A DNA stretch of 64,000 nt from Nematostella vectensis (GCF_932526225.1 NC_064038.1:17845075-17909074), one strand, 5' to 3'. Shown: positions 39,601 through 54,600, numbered from the stretch's first letter. A program made the numbers and translations. Notes: generated from the sequence alone by a model not told the origin.

Positions 39601-42600
39601 AGGGGTTCCGTCTGCCGCGTTTCCATAGAAACCGTCATCACACAGCTCGCAGTGCTCCCCAGCCGTGTTATGCTTACAGTTCTGATAAAAGACAGGACAA
39701 GACACTATAAGGGATCTGATAAAAGGCAGAACAAGACACTATAAGGGATCTGATAAAAGGCACGACAAGACACTATAAGGGTTCTGATAAAAGACAGGAC
39801 AAGACACTATAAGGGATCTGATAAAAGGCACGACAAGACACTATAAGGGTTCTGATAAAAGACACGACAAGACATTATAAGGGTTCTGATAAAAGACAGG
39901 ACAAGACACTATAAGGGTTCTGATAAAAGACACGACAAGACATTATAAGGGATCTGATAAAAGACAGGACAAGACACTATAAGGGGTCTGATAAAAGACA
40001 CGACAAGACACTATAAGGATCCTGATAAAAGACAGGACAAGACACTATAAGGGTCCTGATAAAAGACACGACAAGACACTATAAGGGTCCTGATAAAAGA
40101 CAGGACAAGACACTATAAGGGGTCTGATAAAAGACACGACAAGACACTATAAGGGTCCTGATAAAAGACAGGACAAGACACTATAAGGGTTCTGATAAAA
40201 GACAGGACAAGACACTATAAGGGTTCTGATAAAAGACAGGACAAGACACTATAAGGGTTCTGATAAAAGACACGACAAGACATTATAAGGGATCTGATAA
40301 AAGACAGGACAAGACACTATAAGGGTTTTGATAAAAGACACGACAAGACATTATAAGGGATCTGATAAAAGACAGGACAAGACACTATAAGGGGTCTGAT
40401 AAAAGACACGACAAGACACTATAAGGATCCTGATAAAAGACAGGACAAGACACTATAAGGGTCCTGATAAAAGACACGACAAGACACTATAAGGGTCCTG
40501 ATAAAAGACAGGACAAGACACTATAAGGGGTCTGATAAAAGACACGACAAGACACTATAAGGGTCCTGATAAAAGACAGGACAAGACACTATAAGGGTTC
40601 TGATAAAAGACAGGACAAGACACGATAAGGGTTCTGATAAAAGACAGGACAAGACACTATAAGGGTCCTGATAAAAGACAGGACAAGACACTATAAGGGG
40701 TCTGATAAAAGACACGACAAGACACTATAAGGGTCCTGATAAAAGACAGGACAAGACACTATAAGGGTTCTGATAAAAGACACGACAAGACATTATAAGG
40801 GTCCTGATAAAAGACAGACAAGACACTATAAGGGTTCTGATAAAAGACACGACAAGACATTATAAGGGATCTGATAAAAGACAGGACAAGACACTATAAG
40901 GGGTCTGATAAAAGACACGACAAGACACTATAAGGGTCCTGATAAAAGACAGGCCAAGACACTATAAGAGTCCTGATAAAAGACAGGACAAGACACTATA
41001 AGGGATCTGATAATAGACAGGACAAGACACTATAAGGGTCCTGATAAAAGACACGACAAGACACTATACGGGATCTGATAAAAGACAGGACAAGACACTA
41101 TAAGGGATCTGATAAAAGACAGGACAAGAAACTATAAGGGTCCTGATAAAAGACAGGACAAGACACTATAAGGGTCCTGATAAAAGACACGACAAGACAC
41201 TATAAGGGATCTGATAAAAGACAGGACAAGACACTATAAGGGATCTGATAAAAGACAGGACAAGAAACTATAAGGGTCCTGATAAAAGACACGACAAGAC
41301 ACTATAAGAATCCTGATAAAAGACACGACAAGACACTATAAGGGTCCTGATAAAAGACAGGACAAGACACTATAAGGGTCCTGATAAAAGACACGACAAG
41401 ACACTATAAGGGTCCTGATAAAAGACAGGCCAAGACACTATAAGAGTCCTGATAAAAGACAGGACAAGACACTATAAGGGATCTGATAAAAGACAGGACA
41501 AGACACTATAAGGGTCCTGATAAAAGACACGACAAGACACTATAAGGGTCCTGATAAAAGACAGGACAAGACACTATAAGGGTCCTGATAAAAGACACGA
41601 CAAGACACTATAAGGGTCCTGATAAAAGACAGGACAAGACACTATAAGGGTCCTGATAAAAGACACGACAAGACACTATAAGGGATCTGATAAAAGACAG
41701 GACAAGACACTATAAGGGATCTGATAAAAGACAGGACAAGAAACTATAAGGGTCCTGATAAAAGACACGACAAGACACTATAAGAATCCTGATAAAAAAC
41801 ACGACAAGACACTATAAGGGTCCTGATAAAAGACAGGACAAGACACTATAAGGGTCCTGATAAAAGACACGACAAGACACTATAAGGGTCCTGATAAAAG
41901 ACAGGCCAAGACACTATAAGAGTCCTGATAAAAGACAGGACAAGACACTATAAGAGTCCTGATAAAAGACAGGACAAGACACTATAAGGGTCCTGATAAA
42001 AGACACGACAAGACACTATAAGGGATCTGATAAAAGACAGGACAAGACACTATAAGGGTCCTGATAAAAGACACGACAAGACACTATAAGGGATCTGATA
42101 AAATACAGGACAAGACACTATAAGGGATCTGATAAAAGACACGACAAGACACTATAAGGGATCTGATAAAAGACACGACAAGACACTATAAGAGTCCTGA
42201 TAAAAGACAGGACAAGACACTATAAGGGATCTGATAGAAGACAGGACAAGGCACACAGGAAACAAAAATCTGAAAGCAAAGCAAATAAGACGTAATACTC
42301 ACGTAGCAGAGTCCAGTGTCTGCGTAACAATCATTTGTGTGATTGTTGCAGTTGCATGGAATACATTTGCCATAGAATGGGTCACCAGAAACATTCACCC
42401 GGTGGTGGCCTGGGGCACAGCGCTAAAAATAACACATTGGAGAAATCATTTAACAATGGAAATCCATAATTCAGTAAACACAGAAATCAGCATTGGAGGA
42501 AACCATGGTAAAAATATGGAATGGTGTCTGCTAAAAATAGTAATCTAGGTAAATTTTATTCTTATAAAGTGCCTGTGAGGTTGGGTTATAGACAATACCA

Positions 42601-45600
42601 CACTAATAATGTTGAGTGATACCAAAACAAATTCAAGACTTCAGCAAATGTGAAGGGGATGTTTTTCTCACCTCGCACGAGAGGCCGCTGTACTCTGGCC
42701 CACAGGTGCACTGTTCTACTTCAAGTGCTCTGTCACCGACAGGTGGACTGGGACGAGTGGCAGAAACTTTGGCGCCGCCAAAACTAAATACACGGTAGTA
42801 CAATGAGCAGAAATATTTTAGCGTCCAACTTATGCCGCCATTATGGATTTGGACTCTATCCAAATTAAGGAAAAGTGAGACAATACAAAATGTTACAAAA
42901 CCTGAATAACTCTATTTAAGAATAAAATGAAACAAGCAAAGAACCTTCCGCTGACCTATTTTCTCTAATTCATTCCAATGCCTGTTCTGCAAAACAATTT
43001 GATGCAGTCTGTACCTGCTGAAGTAGTCCTGACCACCGCTGGTATAGAGCGACGCGGTCACGAGGATAGCACGTGGTGTAGCCAGTACTAGCATGAAGTG
43101 TGCACGTGATACAGGCTCCGATGACCCTCGGTACAACCAGGATATCTGCAACAAAAAGATGATTATGAGCCGTCGCAGGGGCAAACCAAAGACGGGGTTT
43201 AGGGGTTTTAGACGTCCTCCTTACTATAGCCACTGATATAGGAGGGTGTGGAGCAAAGTGGACCATATAGGAGGGTTTGGAGAGCAAAGTGGACCATATA
43301 GGAGGGTGGGAGAGCAAAGTGGACCATATAGGAGGGTGGGAGAGCAAAGTGGACCATATAGGAGGGTGGGAGAGCAAAGTGGACCATATAGGAGGGTGGG
43401 AAAACAAAGTGGACCATATAGGAGGGTGGGATAGCAAAGTGGACCATATAGGAGGGTGGGATAGCAAAGTGGACCATATAGGAGGGTGGGATAGCAAAGT
43501 GGACCATATAGGAGGGTGTGGAGCAAAGTGGACCATATAGGAGGGTGGGAGAGCAAAGTGGACCATATAGGAGGGTGGGATAGCAAAGTGGACCATATAG
43601 GAGGGTGGGAGAGCAAAGTGGACCATATAGGAGGGTGGGAGAGCAAAGTGGACCATATAGGAGGGTGGGAAAACAAAGTGGACCATATAGGAGGGTGGGA
43701 TAGCAAAGTGGACCATATAGGAGGGTGGGAGAGCAAAGTGGACCATATAGGAGGGTGGGAGAGCAAAGTGGACCATATAGGAGGGTGGGATAGCAAAGTG
43801 GACCATATAGGAGGGTGGGAGAGCAAAGTGGACCATATAGGAGGGTGGGATAGCAAAGTGGACCATATAGGAGGGTGGGAGAGCAAAGTGGACCATATAG
43901 GAGGGTGGGATTTTGCATTTTTGTAGCTTCTTAGCTGAAGGCGGTGATTATGTAATTTGTTATGGTTTATTGTATCACCTCTCTCATAAACACACTTCTT
44001 GTGGTAGGTACGGCGACAGGAATGGATGCTACTGCTGCCTCAATAGTAACATTGTGCAATCCCTAAAGATTAAAAGAAAAACAAAAGTATAAATGTCGCT
44101 TTAATGTAGCTGGGTGCAATTTACTCTTTTTTCCACAGTTATGCATCTTTGGCAGAGGGAGACTGGGTACTCACCTTCATGATGATCTTGACATTGGGCC
44201 CTATAGTGTTCCCTGATTGGTTGGACATGTGGAGCGTGAATGACAGGTTTCCTCCGTATGCTCCGACCTGATGACAAACAATCAACAACATTGTAACAAT
44301 TGGAAGTCATCCTCTCCCTTGGTATTCATGTGAATGATGTGGGGGGTGGGGTGAGGTAGGGACTCACCAGTGAGGTTTGAGTGAAGTTGGAATGAGCTTT
44401 CCAGTACAGCGTCTGGGAGGTGGAAACATTACCTCTTAGCATTTCCATCCCGCTACCAGGCTAAGAAAAGAGAAGGAAGATAAAATATCAAGTACAGTTA
44501 AGTTACGTGTGGGTTAGAGTGACATAAGACGTGATTGCTTGTCACAACATAGTGTGCCATACAGTAGGCAAGGACAAGTATGGGTATCTGTTACATACCA
44601 TGCGATATTGCAAAACTTGTAGGCCTGCAACACTGTCTTCTTCCCCGAGTGTCCACAAATCAAGGCCCACAGAGCGCTATGACACAATAACAGGAAACAA
44701 GTAAGGTAACCTCTCTGGTTTGGTTTGCATGGTGAGAATGGTGGCATGGCGTGGTGTGGATGGTGGTATGGCATGGTGATATAGCATGGTATGGATGGTT
44801 TTGATGGTGGTATGTCATGGTATGGATGGTGGTATGTCATGGTGTGGATGGTGGTATGTCATGGTTTGGATGGTGGCATGTCATGGTTTGGATGGTGGTA
44901 TGTCATGGTGTGGATGGGGGTATGTCATGGTGTGGATGGTGGTATGAAATGGTGTGAATGGTGGTATGTCATGGTATGGATGGTGGTATGTCATGGTGTG
45001 AATGGTGGTATGTCATGGTGTGGATGGTGGTATGTCATGGTGTGGATGGGGGTATGTCATGGTGTGGATGGTGGTATGGCATGGTGTGAATGGTGGTATG
45101 TCATGGTGTGGATGGTGGTATGTCATGGCATAGATGGTGGTATGTCATGGTGTGGATGGTGGTATGTCATGGTGTGGATGGTGGTATGTCATGGCATAGA
45201 TGGTGGTATGGCATGGTGTGGATGGTGGTATGTCATGGTGTGGATGGTGGTATGTCATGGTGTGGATGGTGGTATGTCATGGCATAGATGGTGGTATGGC
45301 ATGGTGTGAATGGTGGTATGTCATGGTGTGGATGGTGGTATGTCATGGCATAGATGGTGGTATGTCATGGTGTGGATGGTGGTATGTCATGGTGTGGATG
45401 GTGGTATGGCATGGTGTGGATGGTGGTATGTCATGGCATAGATGGTGGTATGTCATGGTATGGACGGTGGTATGTCATGGTGTGGATGGTGGTATGTCAT
45501 GGCATAGATGGTGGTATGTCATGGTGTGGATGGTGGTATGTCATGGTGTGGATGGTGGTATGTCATGGTGTGGATGGTGGTATGGCATGGTGTGGATGGT

Positions 45601-48600
45601 GGTATGTCATGGCATAGATGGTGGTATGTCATGGTATGGATGGTGGTATGTCATGGTGTGGATGGTGGTATGGCATGGTGTGGATGGTGGTATGGCATGG
45701 TGTGGATGGTGGTATGTCATGGTGTGGATGGTGGTATGTCATCGTGTGGATGGTGGTATGTCATGGTATGGATGGTGGTATGTCATGGTGTGGATGGTGG
45801 TATGTCATGGTGTGGATGGTGGTATGGCATGGTGTGGATGGTGGTATGGCATGGTGTGGATGGTGGTATGTCATGGTGTGGATGGTGGTTTGTCATGGTG
45901 TGGATGGTGGTATGTCATGGTATGGATGGTGGTATGTCATGGTGTGGATGGTGGTATGGCATGGTATGGATGGTGGTATGTCATGGTGTGGATGGTGGTA
46001 TGGCATGGTGTGGATGGTGGTATGTCATGGTGTGGATGGTGGTATGTCATGGTGTGGATGGTGGTTTGTCATGGTGTGGATGGTGGTATGTCATGGTATG
46101 GATGGTGGTATGGCATGGTGTGAATGGTGGTATGTCATGGTGTGGATGGTGGTATGTCATGGTGTGGATGGTGGTATGTCATGGTGTGGATGGTGGTATG
46201 GCATGGTGTGGCATGTGATGTGGTATGGGTGTTGTTTGGCGGTGGTATGATATGGTAGCAAGGTGTTGAAATCAGAATTGGTATTGCATGGTGTGGTATG
46301 GCATGTCGCTTGCAATAATAGGGTTTTGGCAGTAGATAGTGGAGCTGTTTTTCTGGTGTGTTTTGGGAGCATGTTGTTGCTGTGAAGTTAATGGTAGTTT
46401 GTTGTGATGGCATGGTGCAACACCTTACCTGGTAGACAAACTGTGTGGTGCTTCTACAGTTGGTAGTTATGCCACTGCATATGCAGTCCAAACATCCAAT
46501 AGGATTAGACTTAGTCAAGTAGAACGAGTCCGCATCGCAACGATCGCACAATAAGTTCACTGTGTTATTCTGCGAATAAGTAAACAGGTGTCAGCATTCA
46601 TTGGTCAATACGCTTTCTTAGCACTGAAATTGTTAAATGCTTTCTTAGTACTGTAATTGTTAAATGCTTTCTTAGTACTGTAATTGTTAAATGCTTTCTT
46701 AGTACTGTAATTGTTAAATGCTTTCTTAGTACTGAAATTGTTAAACGCTTTCTTAGTACTGTAATTGTTAAATGCTTTCTTAGTACTGAAATTGTTAAAT
46801 GCTTTCTTAGTACTGTAATTGTTAAATGCTTTCTTAGTACTGAAATTGTTAAACGCTTTCTTAGTACTGTAATTGTTAAATGCTTTTTTAGTACTGAAAT
46901 TGTTAAATGCTTTCTTAGTACTGTAATTGTTAAATGCTTTCTTAGTACTGTAATTGTTAAATGCTTTCTTAGTACTGAAATTGTTAAACGCTTTCTTAGT
47001 ACTGTAATTGTTAAATGCTTTCTTAGTACTGAAATTGTTAAATGCTTTCTTAGTACTGTAATTGTTAAATGCTTTCTTAGTACTGAAATTGTTAAACGCT
47101 TTCTTAGTACTGTAATTGTTAAATGCTTTTTTAGTACTGAAATTGTTAAATGCTTTCTTAGTACTGTAATTGTTAAATGCTTTCTTAGTACTGTAATTGT
47201 TAAATGCTTTCTTAGTACTGTACAGGACCCGAAATGATCCCAGGACCCGAAACGATCCCAGGACCCGAAATGATCCCCAAAAGTACCCCAACTGATCCTC
47301 GGACCCGAAACGATACCGAGGAGTCACCGAAATCAACCCCAAGGAATTGCGGTAATGGACAAAGGAAAGCAGAAGAAATACTTGCAATTCTTGAAGCATA
47401 ATAAAGGGTTAACAGCGAATCGATTTCTAAACAACGTGACATAAAAATATTAAATTCCAACACAATACTTCTATTTATTACATTGCCCGGCGTTAAACCC
47501 ATAAACAGAGTCCAAAACAAATACACAACTTTAAATTGCTACTGAAAGGAATATAGCATAAACATAGCACAGCTTTGCTCAGATCAACCAAACTTTTGAC
47601 CTTCCATCACACTCTTAACATTTTGCGGTTCCGACACATGACTCCGACACTATAAATATCATTTCCGGTAAACATCACCCCTAAAAATTAATATTCATCT
47701 GACAACCAAACATGTATTTCACCACGAAATCCTTGTTGACACGAGCGAATATTTACCGACACATTTTAGGCAGCCGGTTTGGCCGAGAAGATGGAATGAC
47801 AAAAGCACACTGAGTAATACACTCGAACAACCCTTCTACTACCGATGCAAAATATTAAGGGGATGTGAAAGCAATATTATGTGAGTTTTGAATTTCCTCA
47901 TGTAGTCGTGCGTACACCCCGGCATGATCTCATATGATGGGTCTTTCATTCACAAAAAAAAACAACCAAAAAATAACTTTAAAACATTTCGCTTCCTATG
48001 TAAAGCAGCATGTCCCATCTGTAAAGACTTTCTTTTATGGCTTGTTATGTAAAAATGATTTATCCACGCCGGGCTCCTCAAATTACTATCACAGGAATTG
48101 TTAGTTGACCCCAATTTCTGACTCAACCACTGTATTTCCCCCGCAGTCGTATATAAAAATCTTAATACTTAAATCTTAAATCTTAGTTAATGTAAATTTC
48201 CTTTTAATAACACAAACAAAGCTAAATGTTTCCTATGCTTTTAAAACTGAAAGCCAATCCTTACACATTCATTTAGTTGTCTATTACTGTAATTCCTTGG
48301 GGTTCATTTCGGGGACTCTTGGGGATCGTTTCGGGTCCCGGGATCAGTTGGGGTACTTTTTGGGATCGTTTCGGGTCCTGGGATCGTTTCGGGTCCTGGG
48401 ATCATTTCGGGTCCTGTACAGTACTGTAATTGTTAAATGTTTTCTTAGTACTGGAATTGTTAAATGCTTTCTTAGTACTGTAATTGTTAAATGCTTTCTT
48501 AGTACTGTGATTGTTAAATGCTTTCTAGTACTGTAATTGTTAAATGCTTTCTTAGTACTGAAATTGTTAAATGCTTTCTTAGTACTGTAATTGTTAAATG

Positions 48601-51600
48601 CTTTCTTAGTACTGTAATTGTTAAATGCTTTCTTAGTACTGTAATTGTTAAATGCTTTCTTAGTACAGTAATTGTTAAATGCTTTCTTAGTACTGTAATT
48701 CTTAAATGCTTTCTTAGTACTGTAATTGTTAAATGCTTTCTTAGTACTGTAATTGTTAAATGCTTTCTTAGTACTGTAATTGTTAAATGCTTTCTTAGTA
48801 CTGTAATTGTTAAATGCTTTCTTAGTACTGTAATTGTTAAATGCTTTCTAGTACTGTAATTGTTAAATGCTTTCTTAGTACTGTAATTGTTAAATGCTTT
48901 CTTAGTACTGTAATTGTTAAATGCTTTCTTAGTACTGTAATTGTTAAATGCTTTCTTAGTACTGTAATTGTTAAATGCTTTCTTAGTACTGTAATTGTTA
49001 AATGCTTTCTTAGTACTGTAATTGTTAAATGCTTTCTTAGTACTGTAATTGTTAAATGCTTTCTTAGTACTGTAATTGTTAAATGTTTCCTTAAAGATTG
49101 TAATATGCTTTTGAAAGCTTTTCTATTTCATTTTCCGACTTGGTAAACTAAACATCTCAATAGGCTTGCATATTGATACATTTGCGTATTGACAGATTTT
49201 ATTTAAAAAAATAAACTGGAGTAGTTAATCACTCTTATTGCAGCTAGATGCTGAATTACGAGAGCGCAGATTCAGATGTGGTCTGACCACGGATCACAGC
49301 TTAGATCGAAGTTGTTGGTTTTGTGGAGGGAGGAAAACCGGAAACCCCGGAGAAAAACCCTCGGAGCAAAGGCGAGACCAACATTTCTCACATCGTTATA
49401 CTATAGTTTATGGCAAAATTAAAGACATTCCCCCCAGCCACTTATTTGCATTTGATCGTCTATCAGGGGCGGTAAGAGGGGGCCCCTCACGTTTCACGAG
49501 TTTCAAAAATCCGAAATCACGTTTCACGATAAACTGATAAATTGACGATGAGGATCAAGGAAATCACGATTCATGATTTTTAAAGAGTATAGATCACGAA
49601 TCAGAGTGAAGGTAGCAATCACGGATCAAGGTTTTTAGTTTGTCCTTTTCACGATTCAAGATAAACAAAATAGGCCTTTCACGGAGTTCGAAAATAACCC
49701 TTCCCACCCCTGGTCTATTTGGACTATGCACTATGAGGACGGAGTTTCTTATCCAGGGACGGACTGAAGAATGTAACTTAGCCATTCTTAGCATCAATCT
49801 TTATCGGCTCAATCAATCAACAAACGTAGTTTCTTCAAATCAAACATTCTTTTTCAAGATATTTTTAATGGTTAATGGTTAATTCTTTTAAAAAGATTTA
49901 AGCAATAACAAAAGGGTGGTTCATCGACGTCTGACAGTGGCAGGGTGCGTGACAGGGTGCGTGACAGGGTGCGTGGCAGGGTGCGTGACAGGGTGAGTGG
50001 CAGGGTGCGTGACAGGGTAAATTCATTGATAACACAAACCTTGCAAGGACACTGGCCACTCGTCTTGTTACATACTCCACTGCGTGACCCATTGACGTCA
50101 CAGTCACATGCAGCACAACCTGCACTTGAAAAGTTCTTGTAGCCATCAGCGCATTCGGTACACTTGGTCCGTGTCACTCCGGGCTTGCAGCTGTAAGGCA
50201 AGAACTTCTCATTAAAAGCGAGAGCACAATTCCAGCCCTGCCCCCAGGTATCACTGTCGCGAGGCTAAACAAACTAAATATAATCATGCAATTCTTTCTG
50301 TCTAGTATTATTGAGTCAGTGTGAGGTGGAACCAGGGTAGTATTGTGGAGTCAGTGTGAGGTGGAACCAGAGTAGTATTATGGGGTCAGCGTGAGGTGGA
50401 ATCAGGGGTGTATTATGGGGTCAGTGTGAGGTGGAACCAGGGTAGTATTATGGGGTCAGTGTGAGGTGGAACCAGAGTAGTATTATGGGGTCAGTGTGAG
50501 GTAGAACCAGGGTAGTATTATGGGGTCAGTGTGAGGTGGAACCAGGGTAGTATTATGGGGTCAGTGTGAGGTGGAACCAGGGTAGTATTATGGAGTCAGT
50601 GTGAGGTAGAACCAGGGTAGTATTATGGAGTCAGTGTGAGGTGGAACCAGGGTAGTATTATGGGGTCAGTGTGAGGTGGAACCAGGGTAGTATTATGGAG
50701 TAAGTGTGAGGTGGAACCAGGGTAGTATTATGGGGTCAGTGTGAGGTATAACCAGGGTAGTATTATGGGGTCAGTGTGAGGTGGAACCAGGGTAGTATTA
50801 TGTAGTCAGTGTGAGGTGGAACCAGGGGTGTATTATGGGGTCAGTGTGAGGTGGAACCAGGGTAGTATTATGGGGTCAGTGTGAGGTGGAACCAGGGTAG
50901 TATTATGGAGTCAGTGTGAGGTAGAACCAGGGTAGTATTATGGGTCAGTGTGAGGTGGAACCAGGGTAGTATTATGTAGTCAGTGTGAGGTGGAACCAGG
51001 GTAGTATTATGGGGTCAGTGTGAGGTGGAACCAGGGTAGTATTATGGGTCAGTGTGAGGCTGAACCAGGGTAGTATTATGGGGTCAGTGTGAGGTATAAC
51101 CAGGGTAGTATTATGGGGTCAGTGTGAGGTGGAACCAGGGTAGTATTATGGAGTCAGTGTGAGGTGGAACCAGGGTAGTATTATGGGGTCAGTGTGAGGC
51201 TGAACCAGGGTAGTATTACGGGGTCAGTGTGAGGTATAACCAGGGTAGTATTATGGGGTCAGTGTGAGGTGGAACCAGGGTAGTATTATGGAGTCAGTGT
51301 GAGGTAGAACCAGGGTAGTATTATGGGGTCAGTGTGAGGTGGAACCAGGGTAGTATTATGGGGTCAGTGTGAGGTAGAACCAGGGTAGTATTATGGGGTC
51401 AGTGTGAGGTGGAACCAGGGTAGTATTATGGAGTCAGTGTGAGGTAGAACCAGGGTAGTATTATGGGGTCAGTGTGAGGTGGAACCAGGGTAGTATTATG
51501 GGGTCAGTGTGAGGTATAACCAGGGTAGTATTATGGGGTCAGTGTGAGGTGGAACCAGGGTAGTATTATGGGGTCAGTGTGAGGTGGAACCAGGGTAGTA

Positions 51601-54600
51601 TTATGGAGTCAGAGTGAGGTGGAACCAGGGTAGTATTATGGAGTCAGTGTGAGGTGGAACCAGGGATGTATTATGGGTTCAGTGTGAGGTGGAACAAGGG
51701 TAGTATTAAGGGGTCATGGTAGGACATGACCTTACCTGGCACCCAGTAGAATTCCATGTGCGTGCTTACCTGCAGATGCCTGTTGTGATGTGTTGTGTTG
51801 TACATTCATACCTGCAGATGCCTGTTGTGTTGTGTTGTGCGTGCATACCTGCAGATGCCTGTTGTGAGATTACACTGGAGATCCATAGAACCCATTGAAT
51901 CACAGCGACAAGCCTAAACAGATACAAAATGTCAGAAAAAAATTGGGAAATTTCTGCAATTTTTTGTCAGGCCCGAATCATGGTTTTCTGGTGAGATAGC
52001 TTTCAATGTTCCTCGATAAGAGCTGCAAGCTCATCGTTAACTAAAAACCTATGTTCAAAGCACTGGAGCTAAGGTCATCATGAGGGCAGTGTGAGGTGGA
52101 ACCAGGGTAGTATTATGGGGTCAGTATGAGGTGGAACCAGGGTAGTATTATGGAGTCAGTGTGAGGTGGAACCAGGGTAGTATTATGGGGTCAGTGTGAG
52201 GTGGAACCAGGGTAGTATTATGTAGTCAGTGTGAGGTGGAACCAGGGTAGTATTATGGGGTCAGTGTGACGTGGAACCAGGGATGTATTATGGAGTCAGT
52301 ATGAGGTGGAACCAGGGTAGTATTATGGGGTCAGTATGAGGTGGAACCAAGGTAGTATTATGGGGTCAGTATGAGGTGGAACCAGGGTAGTATTATGTAG
52401 TCAGTGTGAGGTGGAACCAGGGTAGTATTATGGAGTCAGTGTGAGGTGGAACCAGGGTAGTATTATGTAGTCAGTGTGAGGTGGAACCAGGGTAGTATTA
52501 TGGAGTCAGTGTGAGGTGGAACCAGGGTAGTATTATGGAGTCAGTGTGAGGTGGAACCAGGGTAGTATTATGGGGTCAGTGTGAGGTGGAACCAGGGTAG
52601 TATTATGGGGCCAGTGTGAGGTGGAACCAGGGTAGTATTATGGGGTCAGTGTGAGGTGGAACCAGGGTAGTATTATGGGGTCAGTGTGAGGTGGAACCAG
52701 GGTAGTATTATGGGGCCAGTGTGAGGTGGAACCAGGGTAGTATTATGGGGCCAGTGTGAGGTGGAACCAGGGTAGTATTATGGGGTCAGTGTGAGGTGGA
52801 ACCAGGGTAGTATTATGGGGCCAGTGTGAGGTGGAACCAGGGTAGTATTATGGAGTCAGTGTGACGTGGAACCAGGGATGTATTATGGAGTCAGTATGAG
52901 GTGGAACCAGGGTAGTATTATGGAGTCAGTGTGAGGTGGAACCAGGGTAGTATTATGGAGTCAGTGTGAGGTGGAACCAGGGTAGTATTATGGGGTCAGT
53001 GTGAGGTGGAACCAGGGTAGTATTATGGGGTCAGTGTGAGGTGGAACCAGGGTAGTATTATGGAGTCAGTGTGAGGTGGAACCAGGGATGTATTATGGGG
53101 TCAGTGTGAGGTGGAACCAGGGTAGTATTATGGGGTCAGTGTGAGGTGGAACCAGGGTAGTATTATGGAGTCAGTGTGAGGTAGAACCAGGGTAGTATTA
53201 TGGAGTCAGTGTGAGGTGGAACCATGGTAGTATTATGGGGTCAGTGTGACGTGGAACCAGGGTAGTATTATGGAGTCAGTGTGAGGTGGAACCAGAGTAG
53301 TATTATGAAGTCAGTGTGAGGTGGAACCAGGGTAGTATTATGGGGTCAGTGTGAGGTGGAACCAGGGTAGTATTATGGGGTCAGTGTGAGGTGGAACCAG
53401 GGATGTATTATGGGGTCAGTGTGAGGTAGAACCAGGGTAGTATTATGGGGTCAGTGTGAGGTGGAACCAGGGTAGTATTATGGAGTCAGTGTGAGGTAGA
53501 CCCAGGGTAGTATTATGGAGTCAGTGTGAGGTGGAACCAGGGTAGTATTATGGAGTCAGTGTGAGGTGGAACCAGAGTAGTATTATGGGGTCAGTGTGAG
53601 GTGGAACCAGGGTAGTAATATGGAGTCAGTGTGAGGTGGAACCAGGGTAGTATTATGGAGTCAGTGTGAGGTGGAACCAGGGTAGTATTATGGGGTCAGT
53701 GTGACGTGGAACCAGGGTAGTATTATGGAGTCAGTGTGAGGTGGAACCAGAGTAGTATTATGGGGTCAGTGTGAGGTGGAACCAGAGTAGTATTATGGAG
53801 TCAGTGTGAGGTGGAACCAGGGTAGTATTATGGGTCAGTGTGACGTGGAACCAGGGATGTATTATGGGGTCAGTGTGAGGTGGAACCAGAGTAGTATTAT
53901 GGAGTCAGTGTGAGGTGGAACCAGGGTAGTATTATGGGGTCAGTGTGAGGTGGAACCAGGGTAGTATTATGGCGTCAGTGTGAAGTGGAACCAGGGTAGT
54001 ATTATGGGGTCAGTGTGAGGTGGAACCAGGGTAGTATTATGGGGTCAGTGTGAGGTGGAACCAGGGTAGTATTATGGGGTCAGTGTGAAGTGGAACCAGG
54101 GTAGTATTATGGGGTCAGTGTGAGGTGGAACCAGGCATGTATTATGGGGTCAGTGTGAGGTGGAACCAGGGTAGTATTATGGAGTCAGTGTGAGGTGGAA
54201 CCAGGGTAGTATTATGGGGTCAGTGGTGACGTGGAACCAGGGATGTATTATGGGGTCAGTGTGAGGTGGAACCAGGGTAGTATTATGGGGTCAGTGTGAG
54301 GTGGAACAAGGGTAAAATTATGGGGTCAGTGTGAGGTGGAACCAGGGTAGTATTATGGGGTCAGTGTGAGGTGGAACCAGGGTAGTATTATGGAGTCAGT
54401 GTGAGGTGGAACCAGGGTAGTATTATGGGGTCAGTGTGAGGTGGAACCAGGGTAGTATTATGGGGTCAGTGTGAGGTAGAACCAGGGTAGTATTATGGAG
54501 TCAGTGTGAGGTAGAACCAGGGTAGTATTATGGGGTCAGTGTGAGGTAGAACCAGGGTAGTATTATGGGGTCAGTGTGAGGTGGAACCAGGGTAGTATTA

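Noticed and set aside
43208-43926. Frames across the 30-bp array, including one continuous into exon 11
   Set aside because: The frame that runs into exon 11 is not the laminin frame; splicing in phase 0 from exon 10 gives the L4a motif instead.
44791-46250. Trp/Met/Gly-rich overlapping frames
   Set aside because: They follow the 22-bp array; frame changes with unit number and several overlap each other on one strand.
48297-49146. Plus-strand frames with repeated STVIVKCFL-type periods
   Set aside because: They are translations of the 27-bp minisatellite and the end of the inserted element.
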